A stretch of 36,953 nt of DNA. Source: JAJTCH01 sp040386195. GTDB lineage: Bacteria; Pseudomonadota; Alphaproteobacteria; Rickettsiales; UBA1997. The stretch is from positions 1 through 36,953 of the forward strand of contig JAZKFV010000017.1 of the NCBI GenBank assembly GCA_040386195.1. The letters run 5' to 3'. The translations under genes and the position numbers were made by a program. The notes below the pieces were generated by a model that searched no databases, was not told the origin of the DNA, and saw only the letters and a program-made list of their open reading frames with translations. Of this stretch, positions 7,516-18,200 are shown piece by piece (positions within the stretch are counted from its first letter, which is position 1; every line of letters starts with the position of its first letter).

Positions 7516-10500
7516 TTATCCTGAAGTCCTTAGCTTACCTTGTCCAGCAACACGGTTAGCAGATTTTACCGCTATTTGTGGAGACGGAATTTCAGTGCCA
7601 TTGTGATAAACTGCTATGTTATGTTTCTTCATTTGCGCAGCAAAATTCCGCAATTCTTGCATATCACAATCACAGCCATCAAAACTGACTCCTTTTAAAT
7701 GCCGCAGTGATGAAGAAATTTGATCTAACACATCTTCATCTATTTCAACTTTCGAAAGACATAGAAAATCCGTTTTTTTATTTAAATTCCCAATTTGATC
7801 AACATCATAAATAATCACTGGATGTAAATATTTAGCAGAAATTCCGAGTTTATTTTCACCCAAAACTTCTGCCCTAAAATCTTCTATTACTTTCCATCGC
7901 CCCTCTTCATCACTCGCATCCCTGAAGGATTCTCTGAATTCCCTCATTCTTTCTGGTGTCAACCAAATATCTTTCTCAGCAACATTATGAAGAATAGCTC
8001 TGCCAAATTTCGAAGGCTTTTTGGTTTTGGCTTCACCAACCCATTCCGAGAAGTTTTCCAGAGTCAAAGAAAACAATATTCTGACCACCGAAGAATCTTG
8101 CCTAAATTCTTTGGTTTGACGCACAGCAAAATTTAAATCCCGCTGATTAACTCCATTTTCAATAGCAAATGATCTTAATTTAATAATATCATCCGGCGTA
8201 AGCGCTCTGAGATCTTTATGGTTTTGTTGTTTTGTTCCGTCTTTATGATAACCCGAAAAATTCAAGCTTTCCTTATATTCCTCAGAACTCTTTTTCTGCC
8301 CATACAAAGCTTTAGCATTCAATATCTCCCGTTTCAAATATTCCAAAGCATTCGGATTGCTAGATTTTTGGGTTTTTTTGATCATTGGCAGAGCAACATC
8401 AAATAATGTCATCTTAGTTATCAAGCCATCTCTAACATATGGCGCTGCTTTGATAACTTCTTTCACTTTGGCACGTTGAGTGTCATCACAATCAAAATTG
8501 GTTTCGCCAATTTTTTTGTTATTATGCATTTCTACCAAAGGTTTAAAATCTTCAATATTTTTGCAGCCATGAAATTTAAAATCTTTAATCTCAAGATTTT
8601 TTAAAGCAGAAATATCAGTCAGTTGCTTACAATTGCTAACATCAAGTTTTCTGATTTTGAGATTTTGTTTTGCCAATAATGTCTGTAAGACCAAAAGCTC
8701 ACCAAGATTGGTTATGTCGCTACCGCGCAAATCAATATCAACATAATTGTGATGAGTGCTGAATTTCAAACTACCAAAACCCTGCTGACCAAATTGGGTA
8801 ATTTGAGATGCCAAATCTTGATTGCTTTCAGCTTTAAATTTTAAAATTGGCTTGCCGGTTTTCATATTGAGCGGATTAAAATGTCTTTCAATCACATTGC
8901 CGGTTTTAGCAAGTTTATATTTTCTTTTGCCTTCAATTGAGCTGCCAATTGCTCCATATTGAACTTGATTTTTTTCAACCAAAAGTCGTCTTTCTGAATT
9001 GTCAACCATCTTTAAGGATCCGTCTTGTTCTTGGTGATATTGACGCGCAGCAATATTAAAACGATATGATTTCAAGCGCTCTAATTCTTGCCGCATATTT
9101 TCGCCGCTAGTTGCATACCATTGAGTATTGTCATCGCCATTCATCACCGCAACTGGCTTATATTGAACGCCCTGCCCTGTAATTTGCACTTCCAACAAAC
9201 GCAGAGTTATATCACCAGCTTTAAAATGCACCGGCGGATAATCACCATCTTCCACCTGAACCGCCGCTTCCACAACATATTTTTTATCATAGCTACCCAA
9301 ATCACCAACATCCATCAAAGCCGGCATTTGCCTATATACTGACGCGCTGCCAGTTTTTTTGTCTTTTGGAACATTAGTTAAATTGCCATGAGCGAAAGCA
9401 ACATCAAAGTTGGTTAATTTAATGCGACCTGGCACAACAGTCTTCATAACAGTTGGCCCAGTGTTATAGCCAGCTGTTACACCGCCCATCAAATCATCAA
9501 AATCTGCCATTGACACTGCTTCACCTTTTTCATTACCCACACAAGAATCCACAGTGATATTTTTATCAATCTTCTCAGATTTTCTCAGCACCACTCCTTT
9601 TGGTTTTCTACTTCCTGCACCAAGCACATAAGGCGCCTCAACCAAATGTTCTATTGGATCTTCTTCCAACTCATCAAGTTGCAATTGATGAGTATGAAAA
9701 GAAACCGACGCCGCAGCTTTATCTGGCGCCTTACCAGCTCCAGCTTTAGCACCTTTCCCCCCTTTTGCAGCTTGCAGATCATCGTCAATAGCACCCAACT
9801 CAGATTCAGCATCAACCGCAGGATTTTTTCTGGAGACATGAGAGGAAGTATTTTTTTCCAATTCTGCTAATCTTTTTGTCAACCCAGCAATTTGCTTCGT
9901 CAACTCATCGCGCTGCTTTTTCAATTCTTCCAACTGTGGATCTACAGTAGCTGCTTGACCCTGAACACTTCTTCCTGTTGCTGCTGTTGACGCTGCCGGA
10001 GTTGTAGCGCCAAGATTTTCATCTTCATCCTCATCTTCTTCCTGCACAGCTTTTGGTTGGTCAGCTTTAGCGCCCAGACCAGAAACGCCACGCCCCGCAG
10101 CTTTGGCAGATTGTTCACGTTTTTTAATTTTATCATTTACTTCGCCAAGCTTTGCTTTGGTAGCTTCTAAATCTGCTTTTAAATCTGCCTTTATTTTTGC
10201 CCTCTCAACATCTTTCGGATCAGACCCTTCTTCATCACTTTCGTCACTTTGTTCACCATCATCACTTTCGTGATCAGATTCCGCACCTTCTCCAACTCTT
10301 CTAGCAGGACGTTTCATCTCAATACCATCCGCAAGTTTTATGATTAGTTGTGAAATATCATCTTTTTTAGGAAAGTTTTTGACGATAAAATCTTTCTCTT
10401 CTTCAGAGCATTTATTTACAACTCCTTGTACGATTGATACAAGGTAAGAATCAAGGTCTTTTTTAGAAAGACTCCGATCTTTTTGTGCAATCAAACTGAA

Positions 10501-13500
10501 AATCTTTTCCAAGTCCGTTAATTCTGTAATCAGCTCTTGTGAAGTTGGTTTACGATCACAAAACTCTTTCAACAATCTCTCTGCATCATGTGAAACTTTC
10601 TCTATGAATGTTGCGATTAAATCACCTCGTGCAAATAAAGCATATACAAGACCATCTGTAATTTTAGGATATTTGACAAGTTCCGATCTAACAAACAATC
10701 CACAAAGATCAATATTTTGACCAATAGCTGTAATTAATTTTTGATTAATTAATTTTTGACTCACAGAAACATGGTAAGTGTGCAACAGGCTATCAAGCTC
10801 TTGCAGAGCTTTACTAACTTCATCTTGGTTTTTGCTTTTAGCAAATCTTGCCACCTTATCAATCGCTGCTTCAATTTCGGAATCTGCAAATTCAGATTCA
10901 GATTTTTTGATTTGATTTATAACAGCCATTTGAACTATTCCTATAGCACGATTTGCCAGCTCTCTATTTTTCTCGTCAGGTGGCATTTTTTGTGATATAA
11001 AATCGGCTATAAATCTTGTATTTCCTAATAGCTCAAGAATTGCTTGTGCATTTTCAATAGACAGATCTTGTAACGCTCCTTTCAAAGATTCTGCAAGATC
11101 AGAATCTTTAGTTTGAACCGATTGAGTTTTTAAAGATTCAACAACCGCAACTAAAAATTCTGCTAAATTGTCTTGATTCAATTTGTGAATATTCTCAAAG
11201 AGTTTTTCTACCTCAAATTGTCTTAGCCATTTTTTTAATAAGAGGCTGTTTTGTTTATCTTCATCAGTGGCAATTGCCGGCAGATTTTCAATTAGAAGAT
11301 TAATCTGTGTCAGCTGATCTTTTGTTAATAATCGCAAATCATCTTGAAGTGCTGCAAACATTAGCTCTTCACTGCAAGTTGTTTTGATTTGTGAAATGGG
11401 TGCCAAAAATGTTGCCAATTCAGCACTATTTAGTGCGCGAGTGAAATGATCAAATTGATTCCTAAATTGCTCTAAATTGTTTCCAACTTGCTCGAGCAAT
11501 TCAACAACAAAGCGTTGTGCATTTCGATAATAAGCGGGAGATCCTAAACCCCGGACAGACAAGAATACAGCTCGGAATTTTGACCAAAAATCATCTTTTG
11601 AAGACAGAGGATTCAAACCTTGGATAATCAAATCCTGAATCACCGCATCCTCAACATTTTTATCCCCAAGCCTTTTAACTACACCAACCACATTTTCTGC
11701 TGCGCTCTTTTGTTTTGGTTCAGAATCCGCTTGAACAAGAAGAGTAAGTGCATTTTTTAAATCATTTTTTAAATCGCTAACAATTTGTTTCTGATTTGCT
11801 ACATCAGCAACAATACGCATTACAGAATAATTTGGTGAACCAAGCACAACTTTGCTGCGCATATTACCCCAAACCTTAGCCGCCAAAGCCTCATCTCTTT
11901 CCAATATAGCTCTAACCCTATTGTCAAAAGCATTACCAAGTAATTTTTGTGCTTCGGCAAGTATATTAATTTGTGTATCAGTAATTTCTTTATTGCCTAT
12001 ATCTTTAATTATTTGGCATATATTCAAATGCGCCTGCACTATACGCAAAGCAGAACTTTTGGCTGATTGTAGTTGTGGAGCTAATTCTCTTTCAGTATCT
12101 TTACCGACGCCCAATCTCTGAAAAAAACTTTTTGAAACATAACCAGCATTAGAAGTTCTGTCCAATGCATCTTTAAATATTGTTAATGCATTAATATTTT
12201 CATCCAAACTGCCTTGTAAAATTCTATTAATGCGCCCAGGAAGTTCAGCTTCAAAACCATCTAAAACCAACGCATAATTCTGAATGAAGTTTAACGCAGC
12301 ATTAATAGCTGGTTGTCTTGATAATAAATTGCGCAGTAGATTTTCCAAAATAGGGGAAAATATTGCTTCTGCTCTTTCTTGCAACATCTCTTTAACAAGA
12401 TTGGCACCCGCCCTTTCTTGAGCAGAACCAGTTGTCGCAACAATTTCTAAAGCAGTTGCCGCTTGTAACAAAACCTTAGCAGCATCAACATCCGTAAATC
12501 TTACAATACCACGCTGAATAACATTTTTTACCTTATTCAAATCAGAACAAGCCAATAAATTAGAAACTGAAAGCGCCAATCCTCTAGCTAAAGATTCATC
12601 TTGTGCACTTTCATCGCTAGCTAAAACCCTGTTCAAACTAATGGTTACAAATTTTTCCAAAACAATTGCTTTAGCTTGATTTAATTGATCGATTGTAAAA
12701 GTTGGACGCAAAGGTTGTATTGCGTTAATTTGCGCCTCAGTCACATCCTTAAATTGATTTTGAATTACTTCTCGTCCACGCACACCAAGTTGATCAAATG
12801 AATTATCTATCAAAACCGATATTGCCTCCGCGCCCATATTGGCAAGCACCATTGCTCTACAAATTGTTTTCAAAAATTGCTCCGGCGTCACTTGTGAGTT
12901 GGCTAAGAGCTGAGATTGCCTTGTTATCTCACCATCAAAATCAAAACCTCTGGCAAGATGATCAACGAAATTCTTTATATTATTAGCCATCGCAGGATCA
13001 GCAATATGAACGGCAATCACTCTTAAATGTTCCTCAGTAAGATCTGCGACTAAATCATCTTGAAACATTTTAAGCAATGCAGCCATATGCACTGTGTTTG
13101 GGCGATTAATTGTAGGAGTGGGTTCTAAAATATCACCACCAACACCACCAGCATTGCGTATTCCTGCAGAGACAGCATTATAGAAATTTACACTACACAA
13201 TGGATCAAGCGCTGGATCATTATCATCAAATTGTGCGCCGTGAATAATGAGATTTTGTAAATTTTTGAGATGGGGAATTAAAGCTTCAATTCGGGCGTTA
13301 TTCTCAACAACATATTGGCGTTGTAATCCCAAATCAATAATACGAAGTTCAAAATTGTCTACATCGGTAATATTTTTTATTACAATATCTCTGATACCAG
13401 CAGCATCAATTTTAGAAGCTTCCACTCGCAAAGCTTGAGCGCCGTCTTGAAGAGCTTTAGCATCAGCAACAAAATCAGTTCCCGTCAAAGCATTAATTGC

Positions 13501-15129
13501 TGGAAGACGCAAGATCTGAGCAATAAAATTGATGGAGTTAAATATATCACCATGAGTTCTAAAAGCCTCAGCTAATTGATTTGGATCAATATTAACAATT
13601 GAATCAATTGACTCTAATCCTCTGTGCAAAGCACCGTTGAACGAAGCTACGCGATCATCAACAATTTTGTTAATTCTCTCTGCGAATGATTTTAACATCT
13701 CAAGACTATAATCAGGAAAAGCACCAAAATTAATTGCCTGAATAACATCAGAATCATCATGCAAATGATTAATTAAAAATTGGAAAGCCTCAGCGACATC
13801 ATCAGGATTTAAATCACTCATCAACTTTCTGAGCAACTCTTGACCTTCACAATCATGAGCAGCTTCAAATGCTATCTTGGCATACTCATCGCGATCAATG
13901 TCAATAAAAATATTTCTTAAGTCAGGTATTAAATCTAGGATTTGCTTTATGTCTTCTTGGCTCTGGTCGCCAATTGCGCCTCGTATCTCAGCTAGACATT
14001 TTGTTATCTCCTCCTGGCGAACTCTATTAATTCGTGCATTTTCAATTTCAAGAGGTAGCTCATTTGCTATTGTTTGGATGGTTAGAAAATGTTGTACAGA
14101 AAGTTCGCTATCTTCTATAGCAAGGAAGATTTTTTCAAATTCTAAATAATTGACGGTCAGTAGATTTTGTAGAGCTGCAACATTTTCATCAGCGTGCTGA
14201 ATATAGATAGTTTGGCCGATTTTAGCACCATAATCGAGAATCAAATCAGCCAGATCCTTAAGATGTTGGGATAGTTGTGGATGATTTCTTATTAAATTCA
14301 CGCAAGCATTCAAAATATCGGTTGGATCTTTACGATGGGTTGAAATGCTAAAACTTTTTAAATGACGCATTAAATGCGTACGAAACATTCCTGCACGTTG
14401 ACGCATAGCCTCAACAATTGCAATATCCAGATCAAAACTTAACTCTTCTAAAACAGCAAGATGTTGCTCAGCATCAGAACCGTTAATAGCTTTGAGAACA
14501 TTAATATTATCTCGATTAGCTAATAAAGACTCTAATGAATCAAACAATTGAACTGCAGTAGCGTTGTCAGGAAGCTTTTTAACAGAACCTTCAGCTTTAC
14601 GAGCCAGATTAGTTAAAGCCTGAATTTCATCGACTCCAACTTCGCCTTGTTTAACTTTTTGCTCATAGGCAGCCATAACATCATCTCGATCTGCATTTTC
14701 GGTGACGTAATGGATGATACCAAGGACTTGAGCTGTAGCATGATAAAGGGTATTTTTAACTCTTTTGTCTTTTGCTGCCTGAATTGCATCAGACAATCTA
14801 CTACTCACTAATTCTAAAGTCGTAAGATATTCTTGGGCGTTGGTATGCCCATTGATAGCCGAGATAACATCAGAATCATTTTTATTTTCCAACAAAGCAT
14901 TTAATGAGTCAGCTAAATCTTGGGAAGAATATTCATTTGGAATTTCTGGAATCTCATTCTTAGCTTCATTGACAGTATACATAAGATCAAAAATTGGGTC
15001 CAAACCATCTTTATCATCTTCGATTATCTGAAAATAAGCCATCGCAACATCGCTGCTATCTTGGCCACGAGTTGCTTCTGAAATTTTGTGCAGAACTTTT
15101 TTTAAATTTTCACTAATATCAACTGAAGG
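7516..15129 (-). CDS. C-terminal part of a giant helical-repeat/LRR protein
   Basis: Not a recognised family. From the ATG at 15042 it would be 2,508 aa. The frame is open for 29 more codons back to the assembly gap (first codon CCT, Pro), there is no Shine-Dalgarno-like sequence before that ATG, and upstream translation (PSVDISENLKKVLHKISEAT) looks like real protein. I therefore treat it as the continuation of the frame at 15230-22303. Residues counted from the ATG: about 45-620 carry diverged helical repeats of roughly 60 aa; about 1575-1790 is an acidic Ser/Asp/Glu linker with a coiled coil; about 2110-2190 and 2420-2490 hold short leucine-rich repeats (KLDVSNCKQLTDISAL type). The C-terminus is basic and unstructured. 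There is no signal peptide or membrane segment. A secreted effector or large scaffold is possible. Confidence 0.8.
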   Translation of the reverse strand, partial: PSVDISENLKKVLHKISEATRGQDSSDVAMAYFQIIEDDKDGLDPIFDLMYTVNEAKNEIPEIPNEYSSQDLADSLNALLENKNDSDVISAINGHTNAQEYLTTLELVSSRLSDAIQAAKDKRVKNTLYHATAQVLGIIHYVTENADRDDVMAAYEQKVKQGEVGVDEIQALTNLARKAEGSVKKLPDNATAVQLFDSLESLLANRDNINVLKAINGSDAEQHLAVLEELSFDLDIAIVEAMRQRAGMFRTHLMRHLKSFSISTHRKDPTDILNACVNLIRNHPQLSQHLKDLADLILDYGAKIGQTIYIQHADENVAALQNLLTVNYLEFEKIFLAIEDSELSVQHFLTIQTIANELPLEIENARINRVRQEEITKCLAEIRGAIGDQSQEDIKQILDLIPDLRNIFIDIDRDEYAKIAFEAAHDCEGQELLRKLMSDLNPDDVAEAFQFLINHLHDDSDVIQAINFGAFPDYSLEMLKSFAERINKIVDDRVASFNGALHRGLESIDSIVNIDPNQLAEAFRTHGDIFNSINFIAQILRLPAINALTGTDFVADAKALQDGAQALRVEASKIDAAGIRDIVIKNITDVDNFELRIIDLGLQRQYVVENNARIEALIPHLKNLQNLIIHGAQFDDNDPALDPLCSVNFYNAVSAGIRNAGGVGGDILEPTPTINRPNTVHMAALLKMFQDDLVADLTEEHLRVIAVHIADPAMANNIKNFVDHLARGFDFDGEITRQSQLLANSQVTPEQFLKTICRAMVLANMGAEAISVLIDNSFDQLGVRGREVIQNQFKDVTEAQINAIQPLRPTFTIDQLNQAKAIVLEKFVTISLNRVLASDESAQDESLARGLALSVSNLLACSDLNKVKNVIQRGIVRFTDVDAAKVLLQAATALEIVATTGSAQERAGANLVKEMLQERAEAIFSPILENLLRNLLSRQPAINAALNFIQNYALVLDGFEAELPGRINRILQGSLDENINALTIFKDALDRTSNAGYVSKSFFQRLGVGKDTERELAPQLQSAKSSALRIVQAHLNICQIIKDIGNKEITDTQINILAEAQKLLGNAFDNRVRAILERDEALAAKVWGNMRSKVVLGSPNYSVMRIVADVANQKQIVSDLKNDLKNALTLLVQADSEPKQKSAAENVVGVVKRLGDKNVEDAVIQDLIIQGLNPLSSKDDFWSKFRAVFLSVRGLGSPAYYRNAQRFVVELLEQVGNNLEQFRNQFDHFTRALNSAELATFLAPISQIKTTCSEELMFAALQDDLRLLTKDQLTQINLLIENLPAIATDEDKQNSLLLKKWLRQFEVEKLFENIHKLNQDNLAEFLVAVVESLKTQSVQTKDSDLAESLKGALQDLSIENAQAILELLGNTRFIADFISQKMPPDEKNRELANRAIGIVQMAVINQIKKSESEFADSEIEAAIDKVARFAKSKNQDEVSKALQELDSLLHTYHVSVSQKLINQKLITAIGQNIDLCGLFVRSELVKYPKITDGLVYALFARGDLIATFIEKVSHDAERLLKEFCDRKPTSQELITELTDLEKIFSLIAQKDRSLSKKDLDSYLVSIVQGVVNKCSEEEKDFIVKNFPKKDDISQLIIKLADGIEMKRPARRVGEGAESDHESDDGEQSDESDEEGSDPKDVERAKIKADLKADLEATKAKLGEVNDKIKKREQSAKAAGRGVSGLGAKADQPKAVQEEDEDEDENLGATTPAASTAATGRSVQGQAATVDPQLEELKKQRDELTKQIAGLTKRLAELEKNTSSHVSRKNPAVDAESELGAIDDDLQAAKGGKGAKAGAGKAPDKAAASVSFHTHQLQLDELEEDPIEHLVEAPYVLGAGSRKPKGVVLRKSEKIDKNITVDSCVGNEKGEAVSMADFDDLMGGVTAGYNTGPTVMKTVVPGRIKLTNFDVAFAHGNLTNVPKDKKTGSASVYRQMPALMDVGDLGSYDKKYVVEAAVQVEDGDYPPVHFKAGDITLRLLEVQITGQGVQYKPVAVMNGDDNTQWYATSGENMRQELERLKSYRFNIAARQYHQEQDGSLKMVDNSERRLLVEKNQVQYGAIGSSIEGKRKYKLAKTGNVIERHFNPLNMKTGKPILKFKAESNQDLASQITQFGQQGFGSLKFSTHHNYVDIDLRGSDITNLGELLVLQTLLAKQNLKIRKLDVSNCKQLTDISALKNLEIKDFKFHGCKNIEDFKPLVEMHNNKKIGETNFDCDDTQRAKVKEVIKAAPYVRDGLITKMTLFDVALPMIKKTQKSSNPNALEYLKREILNAKALYGQKKSSEEYKESLNFSGYHKDGTKQQNHKDLRALTPDDIIKLRSFAIENGVNQRDLNFAVRQTKEFRQDSSVVRILFSLTLENFSEWVGEAKTKKPSKFGRAILHNVAEKDIWLTPERMREFRESFRDASDEEGRWKVIEDFRAEVLGENKLGISAKYLHPVIIYDVDQIGNLNKKTDFLCLSKVEIDEDVLDQISSSLRHLKGVSFDGCDCDMQELRNFAAQMKKHNIAVYHNGTEIPSPQIAVKSANRVAGQGKLRTSG

Positions 15130-15229
15130 NNNNNNNNNNNNNNNNNNNNNNNNNNNNNNNNNNNNNNNNNNNNNNNNNNNNNNNNNNNNNNNNNNNNNNN
15201 NNNNNNNNNNNNNNNNNNNNNNNNNNNNN
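15130..15229. other. Assembly gap, exactly 100 N
   Basis: One hundred N bases interrupt a hexamer repeat. This is the usual placeholder for a gap of unknown length. Since 100 is not a multiple of three, it artificially shifts the reading frame between the two giant frames and creates an apparent stop just after the gap. Confidence 0.97.
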
Positions 15230-15289
15230 TTGAGGTTGAGGTTGAGGTTGAGGTTGAGGTTGAGGTTGAGGTTGAGGTTGAGGTTGAGG
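15230..15289. repeat. Hexamer microsatellite TTGAGG, encodes (Pro-Gln)n
   Basis: Ten perfect TTGAGG units on the plus strand, read as CCTCAA (Pro-Gln) on the coding minus strand. The array runs straight into the assembly gap, so its true length is unknown. The first base triplet beyond the gap in the downstream frame is again CCT (Pro), as expected if the array continues to 15127-15129. Confidence 0.95.
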
Positions 15290-18200
15290 TGGCATTACAT
15301 TTTTTGCATTATATGCACGAACTTCAGCTAACCACCTTGCGTCAATTTTGTTAAGAGTTGCAATATATTGGCTCCACTCAGAATCGTCTTTCAAAGCCGT
15401 ACGTAGAGCTAATTGAGGATCTTTTTCTGCGTAAATTGTGGCAATTTCCACTAACGCTTTCAAGGCTAATTCTTTTGTGTTGTCAACAACAAATCGTAAT
15501 AAATTAACATTTTCTTTCCGATTATAGTGACGCGCAACAAAATTTAAGAGTCTAGTAGTTTGATCATTAGGAATGGAATTTTGATCTAAAACGGCATTTA
15601 AAATAACCTCAACAGCTTGAGGATTTTTCTTATGACCTTCACCAATCCATTTTAAAATATTAAGAGCAGCATCAATTTGCGCTTCTTGATCTGGTTGAGT
15701 TTGACTCGGTTTTGCCCCAGGCGAACTCAAAGTCTGTTGATGTGAAGCGCCTGTTTGCCCTCCAAGCCCTAAAGACGGTTCTTGCTTTGGAAAACTCTCA
15801 GGGGCATATTCATCATCAGAATTATCCTCATCTCCTTGTTCTATTACTGGTAAAGCCCGAGATGTTGTTTTTGGTTTTGAACCCAAAAGATTTGGAGCGG
15901 ATTCTGTTCTAACCACTCCGGCTCCCAAAGTTCCGCGTTGAACCTGTGTAGGATTAGAGATAGGATCTTGTCTTGGTAACAATATATCACCGCCCAGATT
16001 ACTACTTTGAGAAGGTATTTTATTTTTTACCACCCTTTCAAGATTTGTTTTAAAACCTGTTTGTTGATGAGTAAGTAACTCACCTTGCGCAGGGAATCGA
16101 GCTAGTAAAACATTAAATCTTCCTAGGTCTGCCACTCCAATCTCACCAATTCCAATGCCAAGATCTTGTTCGTTAATTGCACCGAATTTTGTAAACATTT
16201 CTTCAAAAACACCAACTCTCTCACTATCTGATGATCTAGTAAATTTCGACATTAGATCCTTTAGCAAAGTTTGTGCGGATTCATTATTTGACACATTTTG
16301 AACTTGAGGAGCTGTTGTTGACAATTGATCTGGGTTTTTAGGCTGTGCAGAACTTCCTTCATCAGCAATAAATGGATTTTGATCAGTATCTTTTCCAACA
16401 GAATCCTGAGAAATTGATTCTGTTCGTTTGGGACCACGATCATCAAGCTCTTCTTCAGAGCCAGAATCTTCAGCTTCCGGAACTCGATTTTGATTTTGGT
16501 CACCATGATCAGATTCTGAATCTTGAAATTCTTCCACCTTACCTTCGACCGAAGGCTGAACGTGTGACATTTGTGATCCGTCTTGTGAGGATCGCCCTGA
16601 ATCCACAGGTTGAGTTGGCTTCGGCAAATTCTGAGTTTGAACTTGAGGTTGAGAGAAACCTGAAGTTTGATCTTCTGGATTTGGCATAGAAAGCATATCA
16701 ACGCTTGACATCTCATCAACAGGCAAAACAACTGATCTAGAAGTTGCTGCTAATTTAGCATCTTGATCAAAAATTTCTTCATCAGAATTTCCGGCTTCAC
16801 CAGTTGATTGTGGCCGACCAACCGCCTTTCTCCCCAATGTTCCCCTGGCAACCGGAGAAGTTGTAGTTTGAGTTGAAGAACGGGATTGGTCTTGTGATAC
16901 GGCGTGAATAGCACGATTCAGCTCCAAATTTAAATTTATCAACTCACCCAGCTTAGCCCTTAAATCCCTCAGAGCTAGATTGTTACTCCTAATTTCTTTA
17001 ATACGCGCCGAAATCGCCGTAGCATATTCTTTTGCCAATTCTTGATGACCAACTTCTAGATTTTGATCTAGAGGTTTTTGAGCCTTTTTAACCTGAGGTA
17101 ATTCAAGATAAATCAAATTGCGAATTTTATTTAAAACACCCACAACATCATTTTGTTGATGATCACGCATAGAATCAATCGTTTTGGTGATATCATCCAA
17201 AGCTGGTAACATTACAACCCTTCTTTGCGCTCTATCTAATGTAGCATTCAAATTATCAATTGCGCTCACCAACCCAGGAGCCAAAGTTTGATCTTGTGAA
17301 TTCAAGTTATCAATAAAGTTGTTAATAAATTTATCAAGAGCCTTGCGATACGACATTATGTCATCAACGCTTACTAGTTCTAAATTAGACAAAAATTCAC
17401 TATCAGTTGTAGCTGACAGCGGCTTTAGAAAATTAAAAATATCAACTAATCTTTTACAGACTTCTTTTTGATCAGCACCTGCTTTTTCTAAAGCATTAGC
17501 AGTCACATCCACCTCTTGCAATAGTCTCAAAGTTTGTGATAATTTTGCCTTAACTTCATCTTGAATTTCTTTTACTTGCTCAGCACTCCTAAGTTGGGGT
17601 TGATTATCAGTCGAAGCGCCAGCGCCATTATTTCCCAACTCAACTTCTGGTGCTGTTTCCAGTATTTCTTTGTCAGAAACAAAGGTACGTCTTACACCGG
17701 TGAAGAATGCTTTAGCTCTTTTCATATTTTCTTTTTTTTGATCAGTATTGTTAATAATTGGTCTTTGCTCCACTTTTGCAGGTTGTGGTGTTGCAGATAA
17801 AGTTTGAGCTATTGAAGAGGTTTTGGCTCTTTGTAGCAAAATGCTCTGCAATTCTTTAGTAAAAGAATCTAGTTGAAAAATAAATCGCTCTTTACCGTTT
17901 AGCAATTGTTTTAATTCATCATCCTGCAGAATAACATCCATAATCACAACAATTTCTTGGGGATCTATCTCAAGAATCTCCCGAGGAACTTCTTCTTCAT
18001 CAATAGCACTTGGAGAATCGCCAAAATCTAATTTTTTAACAACTTGCTGCGTATCATCTAATTCGTAATCTGTTTTTAATTTTTTAGTACTTGATAGTAA
18101 ATGTTTAGCAAAATTTATTTGGGATTCTTTAGTTGTTGAAGTAATCATTTTATTCACTCTTGCCAATATCTGATCTTCATCTTCAGATTCAAAAGCGGAT

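Noticed and set aside
15119..15129. Apparent stop of the 2,394-codon frame just after the gap
   Set aside because: It depends on the arbitrary 100-N gap length; a length divisible by three gives a continuous frame instead.
15086..15331. Plus-strand Leu-Arg repeat ORF across the gap
   Set aside because: It is the antisense reading of the Pro-Gln hexamer repeat and mostly N bases.
16261..16731. 156-aa alternative-frame ORF in the giant gene
   Set aside because: Composition follows the low-complexity linker of the main frame shifted by one base; no motif or RBS.
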